Made by a program: the position numbers and the translations under genes
Notes under the pieces: model-generated
What the model was told of the DNA's origin: nothing
The model's input: only the letters and a program-made list of their open reading frames with translations
The model's database searches: none
In this document: positions 34,253 through 45,573 of the stretch, in pieces
Position numbering within the stretch: the first letter of the stretch is position 1
Layout: every line of letters begins with the position of its first letter
From: Brevundimonas bullata
GTDB lineage: Bacteria > Pseudomonadota > Alphaproteobacteria > Caulobacterales > Caulobacteraceae
DNA length: 64,000 nucleotides
Direction of reading: 5' to 3'
NCBI RefSeq assembly: GCF_014207965.1
Contig: NZ_JACHLM010000003.1
Location: 372,001-436,000, forward strand

Positions 34253-37167
34253 CAGACGGCGTCCTCTTCAGCGACGACAGGGGGGACGGGACGAGACTTT
34301 CGCAACGATTGGTGGGCGATGGCGACCAGCATCAGCACCGTGGCGCCGACCACCAGCAAGGCGACCCCCGCGTCAAACACGACTGCAGAGGCCAAGGGCG
34401 TCTTGCCGATAAGCGGCAGGTCGACATAGCGGAACCAGGAGGTCAGCAGGGGATAGCCGAACAGCCACGAGGCGACCCCCGACAGCGCCGCGATCAACAG
34501 CCCGCCGCCTATCCAGACCAGGGGCCGGATCTCCAGCCGCTCTTCGACCCAGCGGGCGCCCGAGGCCATGTATTGCAGGATGAAAGCGATCGACAGGGTC
34601 ACGCCTGCCGCGAAACCCCCGCCTGGCAGGTCATGCCCGCGCAGGAAGAGGTGCAGCGCCAACAGCACGATGAAGGGGAAGAGCCAGCGCATGACCACGC
34701 GGGGGATCAGCATGGTCTCGGACAGGGTGTCGCCCAGCTTGCGGTCTTCACGGCGGTCGTCACTGTCGTCCTGAATGCGTTTCTGCTCGGTATGGCCGAG
34801 ACTGTCGGCCGCGGGACGAAAGCGACGCAACAGGGCCCAGATCGTCAGGCCCACAATGCCCAGGACCGTGATCTCGCCCAGGGTGTCAAAAGCGCGGAAA
34901 TCGACCAGCAGAACGTTCACGACATTGCGCCCGCCCCCCTCGGAATAGGCATGGTCGAGGAAGTATCGGGCCAGCGGCGACGCCGACGGACGCGTCATGA
35001 CGGCGAAGGCGACCAGGGCGACCCCGGCGCCAGCCAGGATAGCGATGGCTAGGTCGCTGGCGCGCCGCCGCCGGGCCTTGGCTTCCTGTTGGGGCGAGGC
35101 CAGACCTGGCAGGCGCTTGGGCAGCCAGCGCAGGCCGATCAGCAGCAGAACCGTAGTGACGACCTCGACCAGCATCTGGGTCGTGGCCAGATCGGGCGCT
35201 GAGAACCAGACGAAGGTCAGGCAACTGACCAAGCCGGCGCCGCCGACCAGCACGACCGAGGCCAGGCGGTGATACTTGGCCTGCCAGGCGGCGGCGATGG
35301 CGCAGGACCCGCCGATGATCCACAGCAAGGTGAACCCCAGGCCGGGACGCTGAATGGTCAGCCCCGCCTCGTCAAAGCCCAGACCGGCCATGCCGCTGGC
35401 CAGCACCGCCGCCAGCAGGCAGGTCAGGATGATGGCCCGCAGGCGCGCCTGCTGCCGTGCCGCTCCGAGACGTTGCACGATCCAGGCGGCGCCGTTGTTG
35501 AAGGCCCGCATGGCCCGGTCATAGGCGCGGGCGCCGTTGAAACGGCCGACCACCCAGGGACGCTGGCTGGCGTTGATCCGCGGGCCGAGCAGCTTGTAGG
35601 CCGTGACGCCGCCGACCAGGGCGATCATGCTCATCACCAGCGGCAGACTGAAGCCGTGCCACAGGGCCAGACTGTAATAGGGCACGTCCGGACCCAGAAC
35701 CGAACGAACGGCGACGGCCAGGATCGGGCCGATGGTGATGGCCGGCAGGACCCCGACGATGATGCACAGGCCGACCAGGACCTCGATGGGGAAGCGCATC
35801 CAGCGCGCCGGCTCATGCGGTGTCTTGGGCAGATCGACGGGCGGCGGGCCAAAGAAGGTTTGGTGGATGAAGCGCACTGAATAGAGCACGCTCAGCAGGC
35901 TGGCGACGGTGGCCAAAACGGGCAGGGCCAGGTTCAGGTGGCGTCCGCCGGTATGGGCGACAGCCTCCGCCAGGAACATCTCCTTGGACAGGAAGCCGTT
36001 CAGCAGCGGCACCCCCGCCATGGCGGCGGCGGCGACGATGGCCAGGGCCGCCGTGACCGGCATAGAGCGTCTGAGGCCGCTGAGTTTGCGCATGTCGCGC
36101 GTGCCGGTCTCGTGGTCTATGACCCCGGCGGCCATGAATAGCGAGGCCTTGAAGGTGGCGTGGTTCACCGTGTGGAAGATGGCGGCCACCGCCGCCAACG
36201 GGCTGCCCAAGCCGAGCAACAGGGTGATCAGACCCAGGTGGCTGATGGTGGAATAGGCCAGCAAGCCCTTGAGGTCATTCTGGAAGACGGCGCTCCAGGC
36301 CCCGAACAACAGGGTCGCCATCCCCGCCGTGCTGACAATGACATACCAGGCGTCGGTGCCCGCCAGCACGGGCCAGAGGCGGATCAGCAGGAAGACGCCC
36401 GCCTTCACCATGGTCGCCGAATGCAGATAGGCGCTGACCGGGGTCGGTGCCGCCATCGCGCGCGGCAACCAGAAATGGAAGGGGAACTGCGCGCTCTTGG
36501 TCAGGGCGCCCGCCAGGATCAGGATCAGGGCGGTCAGGTACCAGGGGCTGTTCTTGATGAGATCGCCCGACGCCAGCACCACGTCCAGATCGAAGCTGCC
36601 GACGATGCGGCCCAGCACCACGACCCCGGCCAGCAGGCACAGCCCGCCCGCCGCCGTGACGGTCAGCGCCATTCTTGCGCCGTCGCGCGCGGCTGCATTG
36701 TGGTGCCAGTAGCCGATCAGCAGGAAGGAAAAGAGGCTGGTCAGCTCCCAGAAGACAGCCAACTGGATCAGGTCACCGGCCATGACCATGCCGGTCATCG
36801 CTCCCATGAAGGCCAGCAGGAAGGCGAAGAAGCGCGGGACCGGATCGTCCGCCGACATATAATAGCGGGCGTAGAGCACCACGAGGGCGCCAATGCCCTG
36901 GACCATGACCGCGAACAGCCAGGCCAGTCCGTCCAACCGCAGGGTGAAGTTGACGCCGAGTGTCGGCAGCCAGGCCATCGACCAGCGCACGGGCTCGCCG
37001 CTGGCGACCGCTGGGAATAGGGCCACCAGACAGAGGAGCCCCGCCAGAGACGTCAACCAGGCCAAACCTGCTGCAGCATTCCGCGCGCGTGACGGCAAGA
37101 ATATCGCCATCAGGCTGGCCACGAAGGGCGCGCCGAATGGAACAAGCAGCAAGAAGGTATGCGGCAT
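34252..37167 (-). CDS. mnhA: Mrp-type cation/proton antiporter fused subunits A and B
   Basis: The 971-residue protein is a PhaAB-type fusion. The NuoL-like A region (residues 1 to about 780) contains AVFWELTSLFSFLLIGYWHH, AGALTKSAQFPFHFWLPRAM and LLAYSTISHLGLITLLLGLG with the key Glu and Lys residues. The C-terminal B region (about 820-971) contains LHLFLRGHDLPGGGFAAGVT and the typical MnhB ending. They are joined by a charged linker with RIQDDSDDRREDRK. A fused A-B with separate C, D, E, F and G is the normal alphaproteobacterial (group 2, Pha) layout. It is the first gene of the operon and gives Na+/K+ and pH homeostasis. Confidence 0.95.
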   Translation of the reverse strand: MPHTFLLLVPFGAPFVASLMAIFLPSRARNAAAGLAWLTSLAGLLCLVALFPAVASGEPVRWSMAWLPTLGVNFTLRLDGLAWLFAVMVQGIGALVVLYARYYMSADDPVPRFFAFLLAFMGAMTGMVMAGDLIQLAVFWELTSLFSFLLIGYWHHNAAARDGARMALTVTAAGGLCLLAGVVVLGRIVGSFDLDVVLASGDLIKNSPWYLTALILILAGALTKSAQFPFHFWLPRAMAAPTPVSAYLHSATMVKAGVFLLIRLWPVLAGTDAWYVIVSTAGMATLLFGAWSAVFQNDLKGLLAYSTISHLGLITLLLGLGSPLAAVAAIFHTVNHATFKASLFMAAGVIDHETGTRDMRKLSGLRRSMPVTAALAIVAAAAMAGVPLLNGFLSKEMFLAEAVAHTGGRHLNLALPVLATVASLLSVLYSVRFIHQTFFGPPPVDLPKTPHEPARWMRFPIEVLVGLCIIVGVLPAITIGPILAVAVRSVLGPDVPYYSLALWHGFSLPLVMSMIALVGGVTAYKLLGPRINASQRPWVVGRFNGARAYDRAMRAFNNGAAWIVQRLGAARQQARLRAIILTCLLAAVLASGMAGLGFDEAGLTIQRPGLGFTLLWIIGGSCAIAAAWQAKYHRLASVVLVGGAGLVSCLTFVWFSAPDLATTQMLVEVVTTVLLLIGLRWLPKRLPGLASPQQEAKARRRRASDLAIAILAGAGVALVAFAVMTRPSASPLARYFLDHAYSEGGGRNVVNVLLVDFRAFDTLGEITVLGIVGLTIWALLRRFRPAADSLGHTEQKRIQDDSDDRREDRKLGDTLSETMLIPRVVMRWLFPFIVLLALHLFLRGHDLPGGGFAAGVTLSIAFILQYMASGARWVEERLEIRPLVWIGGGLLIAALSGVASWLFGYPLLTSWFRYVDLPLIGKTPLASAVVFDAGVALLVVGATVLMLVAIAHQSLRKSRPVPPVVAEEDAV

Positions 37168-37476
37168 ACGTAGCGGTAGTCCTGTAGCTGGAGGATCGAA
37201 CAGCTAACCTAGAGCAGTCTCAGAACCATAGGGTGATCTGCGACGATCCGACCCACAACTATCGTCTATCCAACAAGCGATAGCATACCTGATCCCACAG
37301 GCTCGCTGCAGTGTCTGAGCCGGCGCGACACGCATCTCCTGACGAAGGTCGTCTTTCAAGCGGCGGTCCAATGTGCGCTCCTGGCGCTTCCCAGACCGCA
37401 GCGCGCCTATGCGGCCCAGGCAAACATGGCCGCATAGTTGTCAGGATCATCCACGCCAGCGCCCTAACCAAACCAG
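37168..37476. other. Intergenic region upstream of the antiporter operon
   Basis: These 309 bases must hold the antiporter promoter. I see no gene, riboswitch or terminator that I can name. Small frames here have no protein-like composition. Confidence 0.35.
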
Positions 37477-37686
37477 TCAGTCTTCGTCCATCGCCTCGAA
37501 CATCGCCTGAGCTTCATCGAAGGTGTCATAGGCCAACACCTCGGGCGGCCGGGTGATGACGAACCGAACTAACGCCGTCCCTTCGGCGGGGATCAATCTT
37601 TGCCAGAAAGAGCGATCATGGCGCGTCTGAAGAAGCGTCCAGTCTCCTTCTCCTTGCGGGTGTGTCAGCTCTTCGCGCATCATAAA
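37477..37686 (-). CDS. Small hypothetical protein
   Basis: The 69-residue frame starts MMREELTHPQGEGDWTLLQT and includes TRHDRSFWQRLIPAEGTALVRFVIT and a C-terminal FDEAQAMFEAMDED. I chose the ATG at 37686 because GGGGGAAA lies three to ten bases upstream. The frame extends to 37884, but that part has the look of non-coding sequence. No family is recognised. It is small, acidic at the C-terminus and without membrane segments. Confidence 0.5.
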   Translation of the reverse strand, partial: FMMREELTHPQGEGDWTLLQTRHDRSFWQRLIPAEGTALVRFVITRPPEVLAYDTFDEAQAMFEAMDED

Positions 37687-37908
37687 TTTCCCCCGTTCAC
37701 ATGCCGTCGCTCCACTCGAGCGCAGTCTGCAGGACATGTCAAAATGCACCGGCGAACGACGTCTGCCGGTGAAGGAGGCGATACCTTCCAGAATAGGTAG
37801 AGACCGCTTAAGCTCTACGTCGCCCGGGCGGCTCCCGCGCATGTCCAGGCTTCGGCTAAAGGCGGCGGCGCATGGCTCAACCATGTTCTCAACGCCCGGC
37901 GCACTCCC

Positions 37909-38886
37909 TCATTCGCTTTTGGCGGGCGGCCCAGCCGCTTTGAGCACCAAGGCGCCGTCTGGAGCGGTAACGACCACCAGAGACAGAGCTTCAGCTGCAG
38001 CGTATGCGAAGGCCTCCTCCTGGCCGGCTTCGAAAGCGCCGCTGATCGGCGATCGGGACAAGGGCCCGGCTTCGACCCGCACCGCCCGGCGCGCGTAGCG
38101 GTTCATCTCGGCCGCCGCCTCATCAAGCGGGATCGCGCGAAAAACGAAACGCCCGTCAGCCCAGTCTTCGATGCGTGCTGGATCGACCGGCTCGACAGGT
38201 CCGCCCGAGGCCGGAACGCCTTCTCCCGGCCCGAGGATCCAGGATGCGGCCGCGGTTCCTCGCCTCGCCTTGCGGACCTCGAGCCTGCCCTCGATCAAGG
38301 CGACGCTGGTGCTGTCCTTGTCGCGGCTGACGACGAACCGGGTGCCCAGCGCCAGAACCTTTGTCCCCCCGGCCTGGACGACGAAGCGACGCGACGGATC
38401 CTTGGCGACGTCGAACAGGGCGCGGCCGCGCAGGAGCGACAACCTCCGGGAACGACCGTCGAAGCGCGCGGAGATGCGCGCACCGGCATCGAGTTGCACG
38501 ACCGATCCATCTTCAAGCTCAATCGTTCTGCGGCTGAACTCAGGTGCTGAATAGGTTTGGGGCGCAAGAAGGATCCAGGCGGCGGCGCTGACGGCGAGCA
38601 GGCCGCCGCCCAGGGCCGCAGTCCAAGGAAGAGCGCTCTTCGCCCGCTTTATTTTCCGACGAGGGATAAGCGCGAGGGCGGACTGGATTTCAGGATCGCC
38701 GGCCAAGACGCCTGACTGCGCCCAGAGGGTTTCCACCGCCTCAAAGGCTGAGCGGTTCCGAGTATCTTCGCGCCAGGACTGGAAGGCTTCGATATCAGTG
38801 AAACTGACGGCGGGGTTGGAAAGGCGCACGAACCATTCAGCCGCTTGCGTCTCTGCGGTTGTCGCCCTGACGGTCTTTTTCATCAT
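37909..38886 (-). CDS. FecR-family anti-sigma factor
   Basis: The 325-residue inner-membrane regulator has an N-terminal DUF4880-type domain (AAEWFVRLSNP, FQSWREDTRNRSAFEAVETL, with the sigma-binding tryptophans). It has one membrane helix (AALGGGLLAVSAAAWILLAP near residue 95). Its periplasmic FecR domain contains IELEDGSVVQLDAGARISAR, RGRALFDVAKDPSRRFVVQA and LGTRFVVSRD. The C-terminal secretin-like domain (GRFVFRAIPLDEAAAEMNRYA) receives the signal from a TonB receptor. It overlaps the sigma gene by four bases. The receptor it should talk to, divergently encoded at 39737, is truncated. Confidence 0.93.
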   Translation of the reverse strand: MMKKTVRATTAETQAAEWFVRLSNPAVSFTDIEAFQSWREDTRNRSAFEAVETLWAQSGVLAGDPEIQSALALIPRRKIKRAKSALPWTAALGGGLLAVSAAAWILLAPQTYSAPEFSRRTIELEDGSVVQLDAGARISARFDGRSRRLSLLRGRALFDVAKDPSRRFVVQAGGTKVLALGTRFVVSRDKDSTSVALIEGRLEVRKARRGTAAASWILGPGEGVPASGGPVEPVDPARIEDWADGRFVFRAIPLDEAAAEMNRYARRAVRVEAGPLSRSPISGAFEAGQEEAFAYAAAEALSLVVVTAPDGALVLKAAGPPAKSE

Positions 38887-39380
38887 CCCTCGTCATCGCG
38901 CAAATGAGCCGCGCAGTGGGCCAAGGCTCGCGACATACGCCATTCCACGGTTTTCACCGAGATGCCCAGGGCGCGGGCGATGGCGGCATGCGGCATGCCT
39001 TCGAAGCGGCTCATCAGCAAGACCTGACGTTCGGCCTCGGGCAGGGCCAGAATGATTTGCTTGAGCATGACGGCTTCAACCTGTCCTCCAGGCAAGGCCG
39101 GGGCCGTGACGCTCAGGACGCTATCCGAGGCGCTGGCCCGCGCTGCGGTGCGTCGGCGCCGGGACAGATCTCGGCCCAGATTGAAGGCGACGGTCAGAAG
39201 AAATCCTCTCGGATGATCGAGCGACTTCGCCCTGTCCCCTGTGCGGATATAGGCTTCCTGCACGATGTCTTCGGCGTCGTCGGGGCCGAATTGCCGACTG
39301 ACGCGTCCCCGGAGCCAGTCGGAATGCTCGCGATAGAGCCGCCCGACATCCTCTTCGTCCGGTCTTTCTTTCAAACCCAT
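38883..39380 (-). CDS. ECF sigma factor, FecI-like
   Basis: This protein of about 165 residues belongs to the FecI-type extracytoplasmic sigma family. Region 2 contains YREHSDWLRGRVSRQFGPDD and AEDIVQEAYIR, and region 4 contains LPEAERQVLLMSRFEGMPHA followed by the helix-turn-helix AIARALGISVKTVEWRMSRA. It should direct transcription of the adjacent TonB receptor when released by FecR. The start is uncertain. The frame begins at 39419 (MQREVGL), but the ATG at 39380 (MGLKERPDEEDVGRLYREH) gives the family-typical N-terminus. Neither has a good Shine-Dalgarno. Confidence 0.92.
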   Translation of the reverse strand: MGLKERPDEEDVGRLYREHSDWLRGRVSRQFGPDDAEDIVQEAYIRTGDRAKSLDHPRGFLLTVAFNLGRDLSRRRRTAARASASDSVLSVTAPALPGGQVEAVMLKQIILALPEAERQVLLMSRFEGMPHAAIARALGISVKTVEWRMSRALAHCAAHLRDDEG

Positions 39381-39419
39381 GACGCGCGGCGACGCAGACA
39401 AGCCGACCTCCCTTTGCAT

Positions 39420-39736
39420 GAGAGGCGCCCGGAAACCGGTCGAGCACAGCGTTCAAGCAGGAGTCATCGCGGCGCAACGGCGCAAAGCCAAGCGAACGGT
39501 TCTCCATATTCTCAAACGAGGTTCTCACGCCTCGGCGCCGGTACGGCGCGAACGAAGAGTGAACTGAACGAACGGCGTTTGCAAGTCGTTCGACTTAGGC
39601 AAGCTGATGGGCGCGCGTCGAGCAGCCGCAGGAGAGGCTCCTGCGCCGATCATGGAAAAACTTTCCAGGGTTTTCCCCCTCCCCGTTCGTCTCTCCTCCA
39701 ACCCGCGCTTCGACGGGAAAAAATAGGGGGAAAGAC
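39420..39736. other. Divergent regulatory region between sigma gene and TonB receptor
   Basis: No gene is credible. The stretch presumably holds the FecI-type promoter of the receptor. Two inverted repeats are visible: AAGTCG-TT-CGACTT at about 39583-39596, and GGAAAAAC...GGTTTTCC at about 39655-39677. The second lies 60-80 bases before the receptor start. A short purine run (GGGGGAAAGAC) precedes the receptor ATG. Confidence 0.4.
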
Positions 39737-40681
39737 ATGCGCTCCGGTCTCATTTCAACGGCTTTGGCTTCGACGGCTCTGGCGTCAACAGCTCTGACGT
39801 CAACAACCATGGCCGCCACGGCGATCGCCGCGGTGATCATGGCGTCGTCTACGCCCGCGGCGGCGCAGGCGCCGACCTCGCCGAGGGCATACAGCGTCCC
39901 GGCGGGTGAGCTGGCGCAGGCCCTCCAGGACTTCGTCTCCCAGAGCGGACAGCGCGTGCTCTATTCCTCCCAGCTGGTCTCAGGCCTGAGCTCCCCTGGC
40001 GTCTCGGGAAACCTGCCGCCTGAAGAGGCCCTGAGGACCTTGCTGTCCGAGGCCGGTCTGGAGTTCCGCCGAACCGAGGCGGACGTTCTGGTGCTTTTCG
40101 ACCCGCTCGTCAGCAGCGATCTCAGGGGTTCCGCGACGACGGTGGACGACGTGGTGGTGACCGGCAGCCTGATCCGCGGTCTGGAGCAAGGGTCGTCGCC
40201 TGTCATCGTTATCGACAGGAACCAGATTGATCGGGACGGTCACGCGACGGTCGCACAGGCTCTGGCCGCCTTGCCGCAAAACTTCGGGGGTTCTGCGAAC
40301 GAAGCCGCGATAGACGCTGGCGCGGATCGAACAGCGGGCAACAGCACCTACGCCAACGGGGTCAATCTTCGCGGCCTCGGCAGCGACGCCACCCTGGTGC
40401 TGATCAATGGTCGACGTCTCGCAGGGACCGGCATCAGCGGAGATTTTACGGACCTTTCGTCCATCCCCGCCAGCGCGGTGAAACGCATCGACGTTCTGCT
40501 GGACGGGGCATCTGCGCTTTACAACGCCGGCCCGCAGAGAGTGGCGCGCCTCGGACGGATTCCTGAGATCGCTGAGACGCGCGCCTACGTCTTCGCCGTT
40601 ACGGAGTGTTTTCTAGCACTCTCCGCCGGCCGCCGTATCCGATCCCGCAACGACTGCTCTTCGCCAGGCTCATCGCCATAA
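39737..40681 (+). pseudogene. STN-domain TonB receptor truncated after plug domain
   Basis: The reading frame starts with an unusual repeated signal region (STALASTALASTALTSTT, then a hydrophobic stretch ending AAAQA). It continues with an STN signalling domain (YSVPAGELAQALQDFVSQSG, LYSSQLVSGLSSPGVSG) and a plug (VDDVVVTGSLIRGLEQGSS, NGVNLRGLGSDATLVLINGR, IDVLLDGASALY). At about 40523 the homology ends abruptly, where intact receptors continue DGASALYGSDAVAG. What follows to 40681 is unlike any receptor, and the roughly 600-residue barrel is absent. The product would be non-functional for transport, leaving the FecI/FecR pair without its natural receptor. Confidence 0.85.
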
Positions 40682-40785
40682 GACAAGTAACTTACGAGGT
40701 TGCACGGCGGTCTCGCTGGAAAGCGGCTGGCCCCGAGCCCTTTTTCGCGGCGCCGGTGTCGAGCAAAGTCCCATTCCTAGCTGTG

Positions 40786-40989
40786 CTATTCCGCCGCGTT
40801 TTTGCGCGCGTAGTAGCGGCGCCGCTTCTTTTCTCGGTTCCGGAAATGGCGGCGTTCCATTTCGCGTTCCAGTCGGGGTCGGGCGATCACCAGCGCCAGC
40901 AATGCGAAAGCCACAAATAGCGCCAGTCCCAGCAGCATGATCAGCCCGTCCCATTTTATTACAGATTGATAGAACCTCGTTTGCCGCAT
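40786..40989 (-). CDS. Small single-helix membrane protein
   Basis: The 67-residue frame starts MRQTRFYQSVIKWDGLIMLL. It has one strongly hydrophobic helix (LIMLLGLALFVAFALLALVI) followed by a highly basic tail (RHFRNREKKRRRYYARKNAAE). This layout fits a small inner-membrane protein with a cytoplasmic positive tail. The frame extends upstream to 41037, and the exact start is uncertain. It lies between the truncated TonB receptor and the NTase-HEPN gene. No family is recognised. Confidence 0.5.
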   Translation of the reverse strand: MRQTRFYQSVIKWDGLIMLLGLALFVAFALLALVIARPRLEREMERRHFRNREKKRRRYYARKNAAE

Positions 40990-41114
40990 AGCAAGTTGCG
41001 GGCCCAGACAGGCCGTATCCCTCGAAGCATTCGCCATCCGCTGCGAAGGAAGGGCCCTTATTGCAGCGTTTGGACTATCCCTGCGACGCTTGAACTCCGC
41101 TAAGATCCCCCACC

Positions 41115-42047
41115 ATGAAGACTGACCTCAGCCATTTGCCGGACCGTCAACAGCAAGAGCTGGCCCATGCCCGCAGCCTGCTGCTGAACGGCTTTGAGGC
41201 TGCGCTGAAGAAGGGGGCTGGCGGGACTTCGGACCATCGCCGAAATGGCCAGGTCCTCAAGATCATCCTGTTCGGATCCTACGCCCGCAATGACTGGGTG
41301 GACGAGCCGGAGAACGGCTATCTTTCCGACTTTGATCTTCTCATCATCGTCAGCCACGAGAAGCTGACGGACATCGCGGAATATTGGTGGGAGGCCGAAG
41401 ATCGGATTCTGCACGATCCGTCCGTAGGCCGCACGGTCAATATCATCGTCCACACCATAGCCGAGGTGAATCAGGCGCTCGGACGAGGCGAATACTTCTG
41501 GTCGGACATCGCTCGCGACGGCGTTACCCTATACGAACTGCCCGGCCATCCGTTGGCCGCCATCCGCCCAATGACGGCGCAAGACGCCTATGCGCTCGCC
41601 TCACGCTATAATTCTACCAAGCGTTCCGATCTCGACAGATGGCTTGCAACGGCTGATTTTCAACTTTCTAAGGCTCAAGCGGACGCGGGTTTCCGTAAGC
41701 TTTCAGCCTTCAGCCTGCATCAGGCCATCGAAACCGCTTACGCCTGCTTTCTTCTCGTCCACACCTTCTACTTCCCGCGTTCCCACAACATTAAATTCCT
41801 CCGCTCGCTGGCGGAAAGCCATGAGCCAACCCTGATCGAGGCGTGGCCTCGCCTTGACCGAGCCGACCGCCGTGTGTTCGAGGCCCTGAAGCGCGCCTAT
41901 GTGGAGGCCCGTTATTCTGAGCACTACGACGTCTCGCCCGAAGATCTGGCGCTCATGGCCAAAGGGGCTGAGATGCTGAGAGACAGGGTCCTGTCGGCTT
42001 GCGAAAAGCGCCTCGCCCAGTTGAAGGCCGCAGCCGGCTTCAGCTGA
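41115..42047 (+). CDS. Nucleotidyltransferase-HEPN fusion protein, copy 1
   Basis: The 310-residue protein has an N-terminal nucleotidyltransferase domain with [20 protein letters not shown] (the GSxAR motif) and [10 protein letters not shown] (the DxD metal-binding pair), about residues 48-80. A third strand RTVNIIVHT follows. The C-terminal half (about 170-300) is a HEPN-like helical domain: [34 protein letters not shown] and [12 protein letters not shown]. Separate MNT and HEPN proteins form toxin-antitoxin pairs, in which the NTase AMPylates HEPN; here both are in one chain. A paralogue lies at 59838-60749 on the other strand, bracketing the glycan locus. No partner gene overlaps it. Confidence 0.88.
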   Translation: MKTDLSHLPDRQQQELAHARSLLLNGFEAALKKGAGGTSDHRRNGQVLKIILFGSYARNDWVDEPENGYLSDFDLLIIVSHEKLTDIAEYWWEAEDRILHDPSVGRTVNIIVHTIAEVNQALGRGEYFWSDIARDGVTLYELPGHPLAAIRPMTAQDAYALASRYNSTKRSDLDRWLATADFQLSKAQADAGFRKLSAFSLHQAIETAYACFLLVHTFYFPRSHNIKFLRSLAESHEPTLIEAWPRLDRADRRVFEALKRAYVEARYSEHYDVSPEDLALMAKGAEMLRDRVLSACEKRLAQLKAAAGFS

Positions 42048-42147
42048 CCGCCTTTTCATTGCCGCCCTCTTCACACGCCTAGAGTGTCGGCCCTATAGCA
42101 CCCGTCCCGCAGACGACGCTGTCGCGGCTGCCGACGAGGACCGGGCT

Positions 42148-43497
42148 ATGGGCGAGAGAAGATACTTCGGCACCGACGGCATTCGTGGTCGCGCCAACAC
42201 CCATCCGATGACGGCCGAGGTGGCGCTGCGCGTGGGTCTGGCGGCGGGCAAGATGTTCCGCACCGACGACGACCGCCGCCATCTGGTGGTGATCGGCAAG
42301 GACACCCGCCTGTCCGGCTACATGATCGAGCCGGCCCTGGTGGCGGGGCTGGCCTCGGTCGGCATGGACGTGCGCACCTTCGGGCCCCTGCCGACGCCGG
42401 GCGTGGCCATGATGACGCGCTCGATGCGCGCCGATCTGGGCATCATGATCTCGGCCTCGCACAACGACTACGCCGACAACGGCATCAAGCTGTTCGGGCC
42501 GGACGGTTACAAGCTGTCGGACGAGATCGAGCTGAAGATCGAGGCCATGATGGACGAGGGCCTGGATCAGGACCTGGCCCCCGCCAACAAGCTGGGCCGG
42601 GTAAAGCGCATCGACGACGCCCCGCCGCGCTATATCGAGATCGCCAAGTCGGCCTTCCCCAAGAAGCTCAGCCTCAAGGGCCTGCGCATCGCCATCGACT
42701 GCGCCAACGGCGCCGGCTACCGCGTGGCCCCGACCACCCTCTATGAGCTGGGGGCCGAGATTTTCCCCGTCGGCGTCGAGCCGAACGGCCTGAACATCAA
42801 CGCCGAATGCGGCTCGACCCATCCCGAGGCGGTGTCCGAGGCGGTCAAGCGCTATCGTTGCGACATCGGCATCGCCCTGGACGGCGACGCCGATCGGGTC
42901 ATCATCTGCGACGAGAAGGGCCATGTGGTCGACGGCGATCAGATCATGGCCCTGATCGGCCTGGCCTGGGCGCGCAAGGGCCGACTGAACGGCGGCGGCG
43001 TGGTCGCCACCGTCATGTCCAACCTGGGCCTGGAGCGCAAACTGAAGGCCGAGGGGCTGACGCTGGAGCGCACCAAGGTGGGCGACCGCTACGTCATGGA
43101 GCGGATGCGCGCCGGCGGCTTCAACATCGGCGGCGAGCAGTCGGGTCACATCATCCTGAAGGACTACGCCACGACAGGCGACGGCCTGATGGCGGCGTTG
43201 CAGGTGCTGGCGGTTCTGGTCGAGACCGGCGTGCCGATGAGCGAGCTGGCGCGGCAGTTCGAGCCGGTGCCGCAACTGCTGCAGAACGTGCGCTACACCG
43301 CCGGCAAGCCGCTGGAGGACGCCAAGGTCAAGGCCGCCATCCTGGAGGCGGAAGCCGCCCTGAACGGCTCGGGTCGTTTGCTGGTGCGCCCGTCCGGCAC
43401 GGAGAAGCTGATCCGCGTCATGGCCGAAGGCGACGACGAGGCCCTGGTCAAGCGCGTGGTTGCTGATGTCGCCGCCGCGGTGCACGAGCTCGCCTAA
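42148..43497 (+). CDS. glmM: Phosphoglucosamine mutase
   Basis: The 449-residue enzyme converts glucosamine-6-phosphate to glucosamine-1-phosphate on the path to UDP-GlcNAc. It starts [20 protein letters not shown]. The active-site phosphoserine is in [20 protein letters not shown] (about residue 100), the metal loop is DGDADR, the sugar-binding motif is [19 protein letters not shown], and the phosphate-binding loop is [12 protein letters not shown]. Length and motifs are normal. It lies upstream of glmS on the same strand with a 196-base gap, so the two steps of GlcN-1-P supply are neighbours of the sugar-nucleotide cluster. Confidence 0.98.
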   Translation: MGERRYFGTDGIRGRANTHPMTAEVALRVGLAAGKMFRTDDDRRHLVVIGKDTRLSGYMIEPALVAGLASVGMDVRTFGPLPTPGVAMMTRSMRADLGIMISASHNDYADNGIKLFGPDGYKLSDEIELKIEAMMDEGLDQDLAPANKLGRVKRIDDAPPRYIEIAKSAFPKKLSLKGLRIAIDCANGAGYRVAPTTLYELGAEIFPVGVEPNGLNINAECGSTHPEAVSEAVKRYRCDIGIALDGDADRVIICDEKGHVVDGDQIMALIGLAWARKGRLNGGGVVATVMSNLGLERKLKAEGLTLERTKVGDRYVMERMRAGGFNIGGEQSGHIILKDYATTGDGLMAALQVLAVLVETGVPMSELARQFEPVPQLLQNVRYTAGKPLEDAKVKAAILEAEAALNGSGRLLVRPSGTEKLIRVMAEGDDEALVKRVVADVAAAVHELA

Positions 43498-43693
43498 ATA
43501 CGCCCCAAACGACCGGAATCCTGAACCATTTTGGGATACCGACAGGCTGTCACCTTACATCCACACGCAGGGCCTCTAGAAAAATCAGCGTTCTAAAGCC
43601 GCTAAAAAACACCTTCACACGCTCAACGTGTTGTGGTTATAGCACCCCCTTAGCGCTGCGGAGCTCTGCGCGCCCGGGGATTTTTGTCGTATC

Positions 43694-45508
<1,815 letters not shown>

Positions 45509-45573
45509 ACCCCGTCCTTCTGACCGTCCACATTATCGCCCTGCGTCCGCTGCCCATCGAGCTTGGATAAAAC

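Noticed and set aside
42079..43485. 468-residue minus-strand frame opposite glmM
   Set aside because: Shadow of a highly conserved gene.
43498..43693. glmS-type ribozyme or other riboswitch before glmS
   Set aside because: Only a short AT-rich gap without the expected conserved core or pairing.
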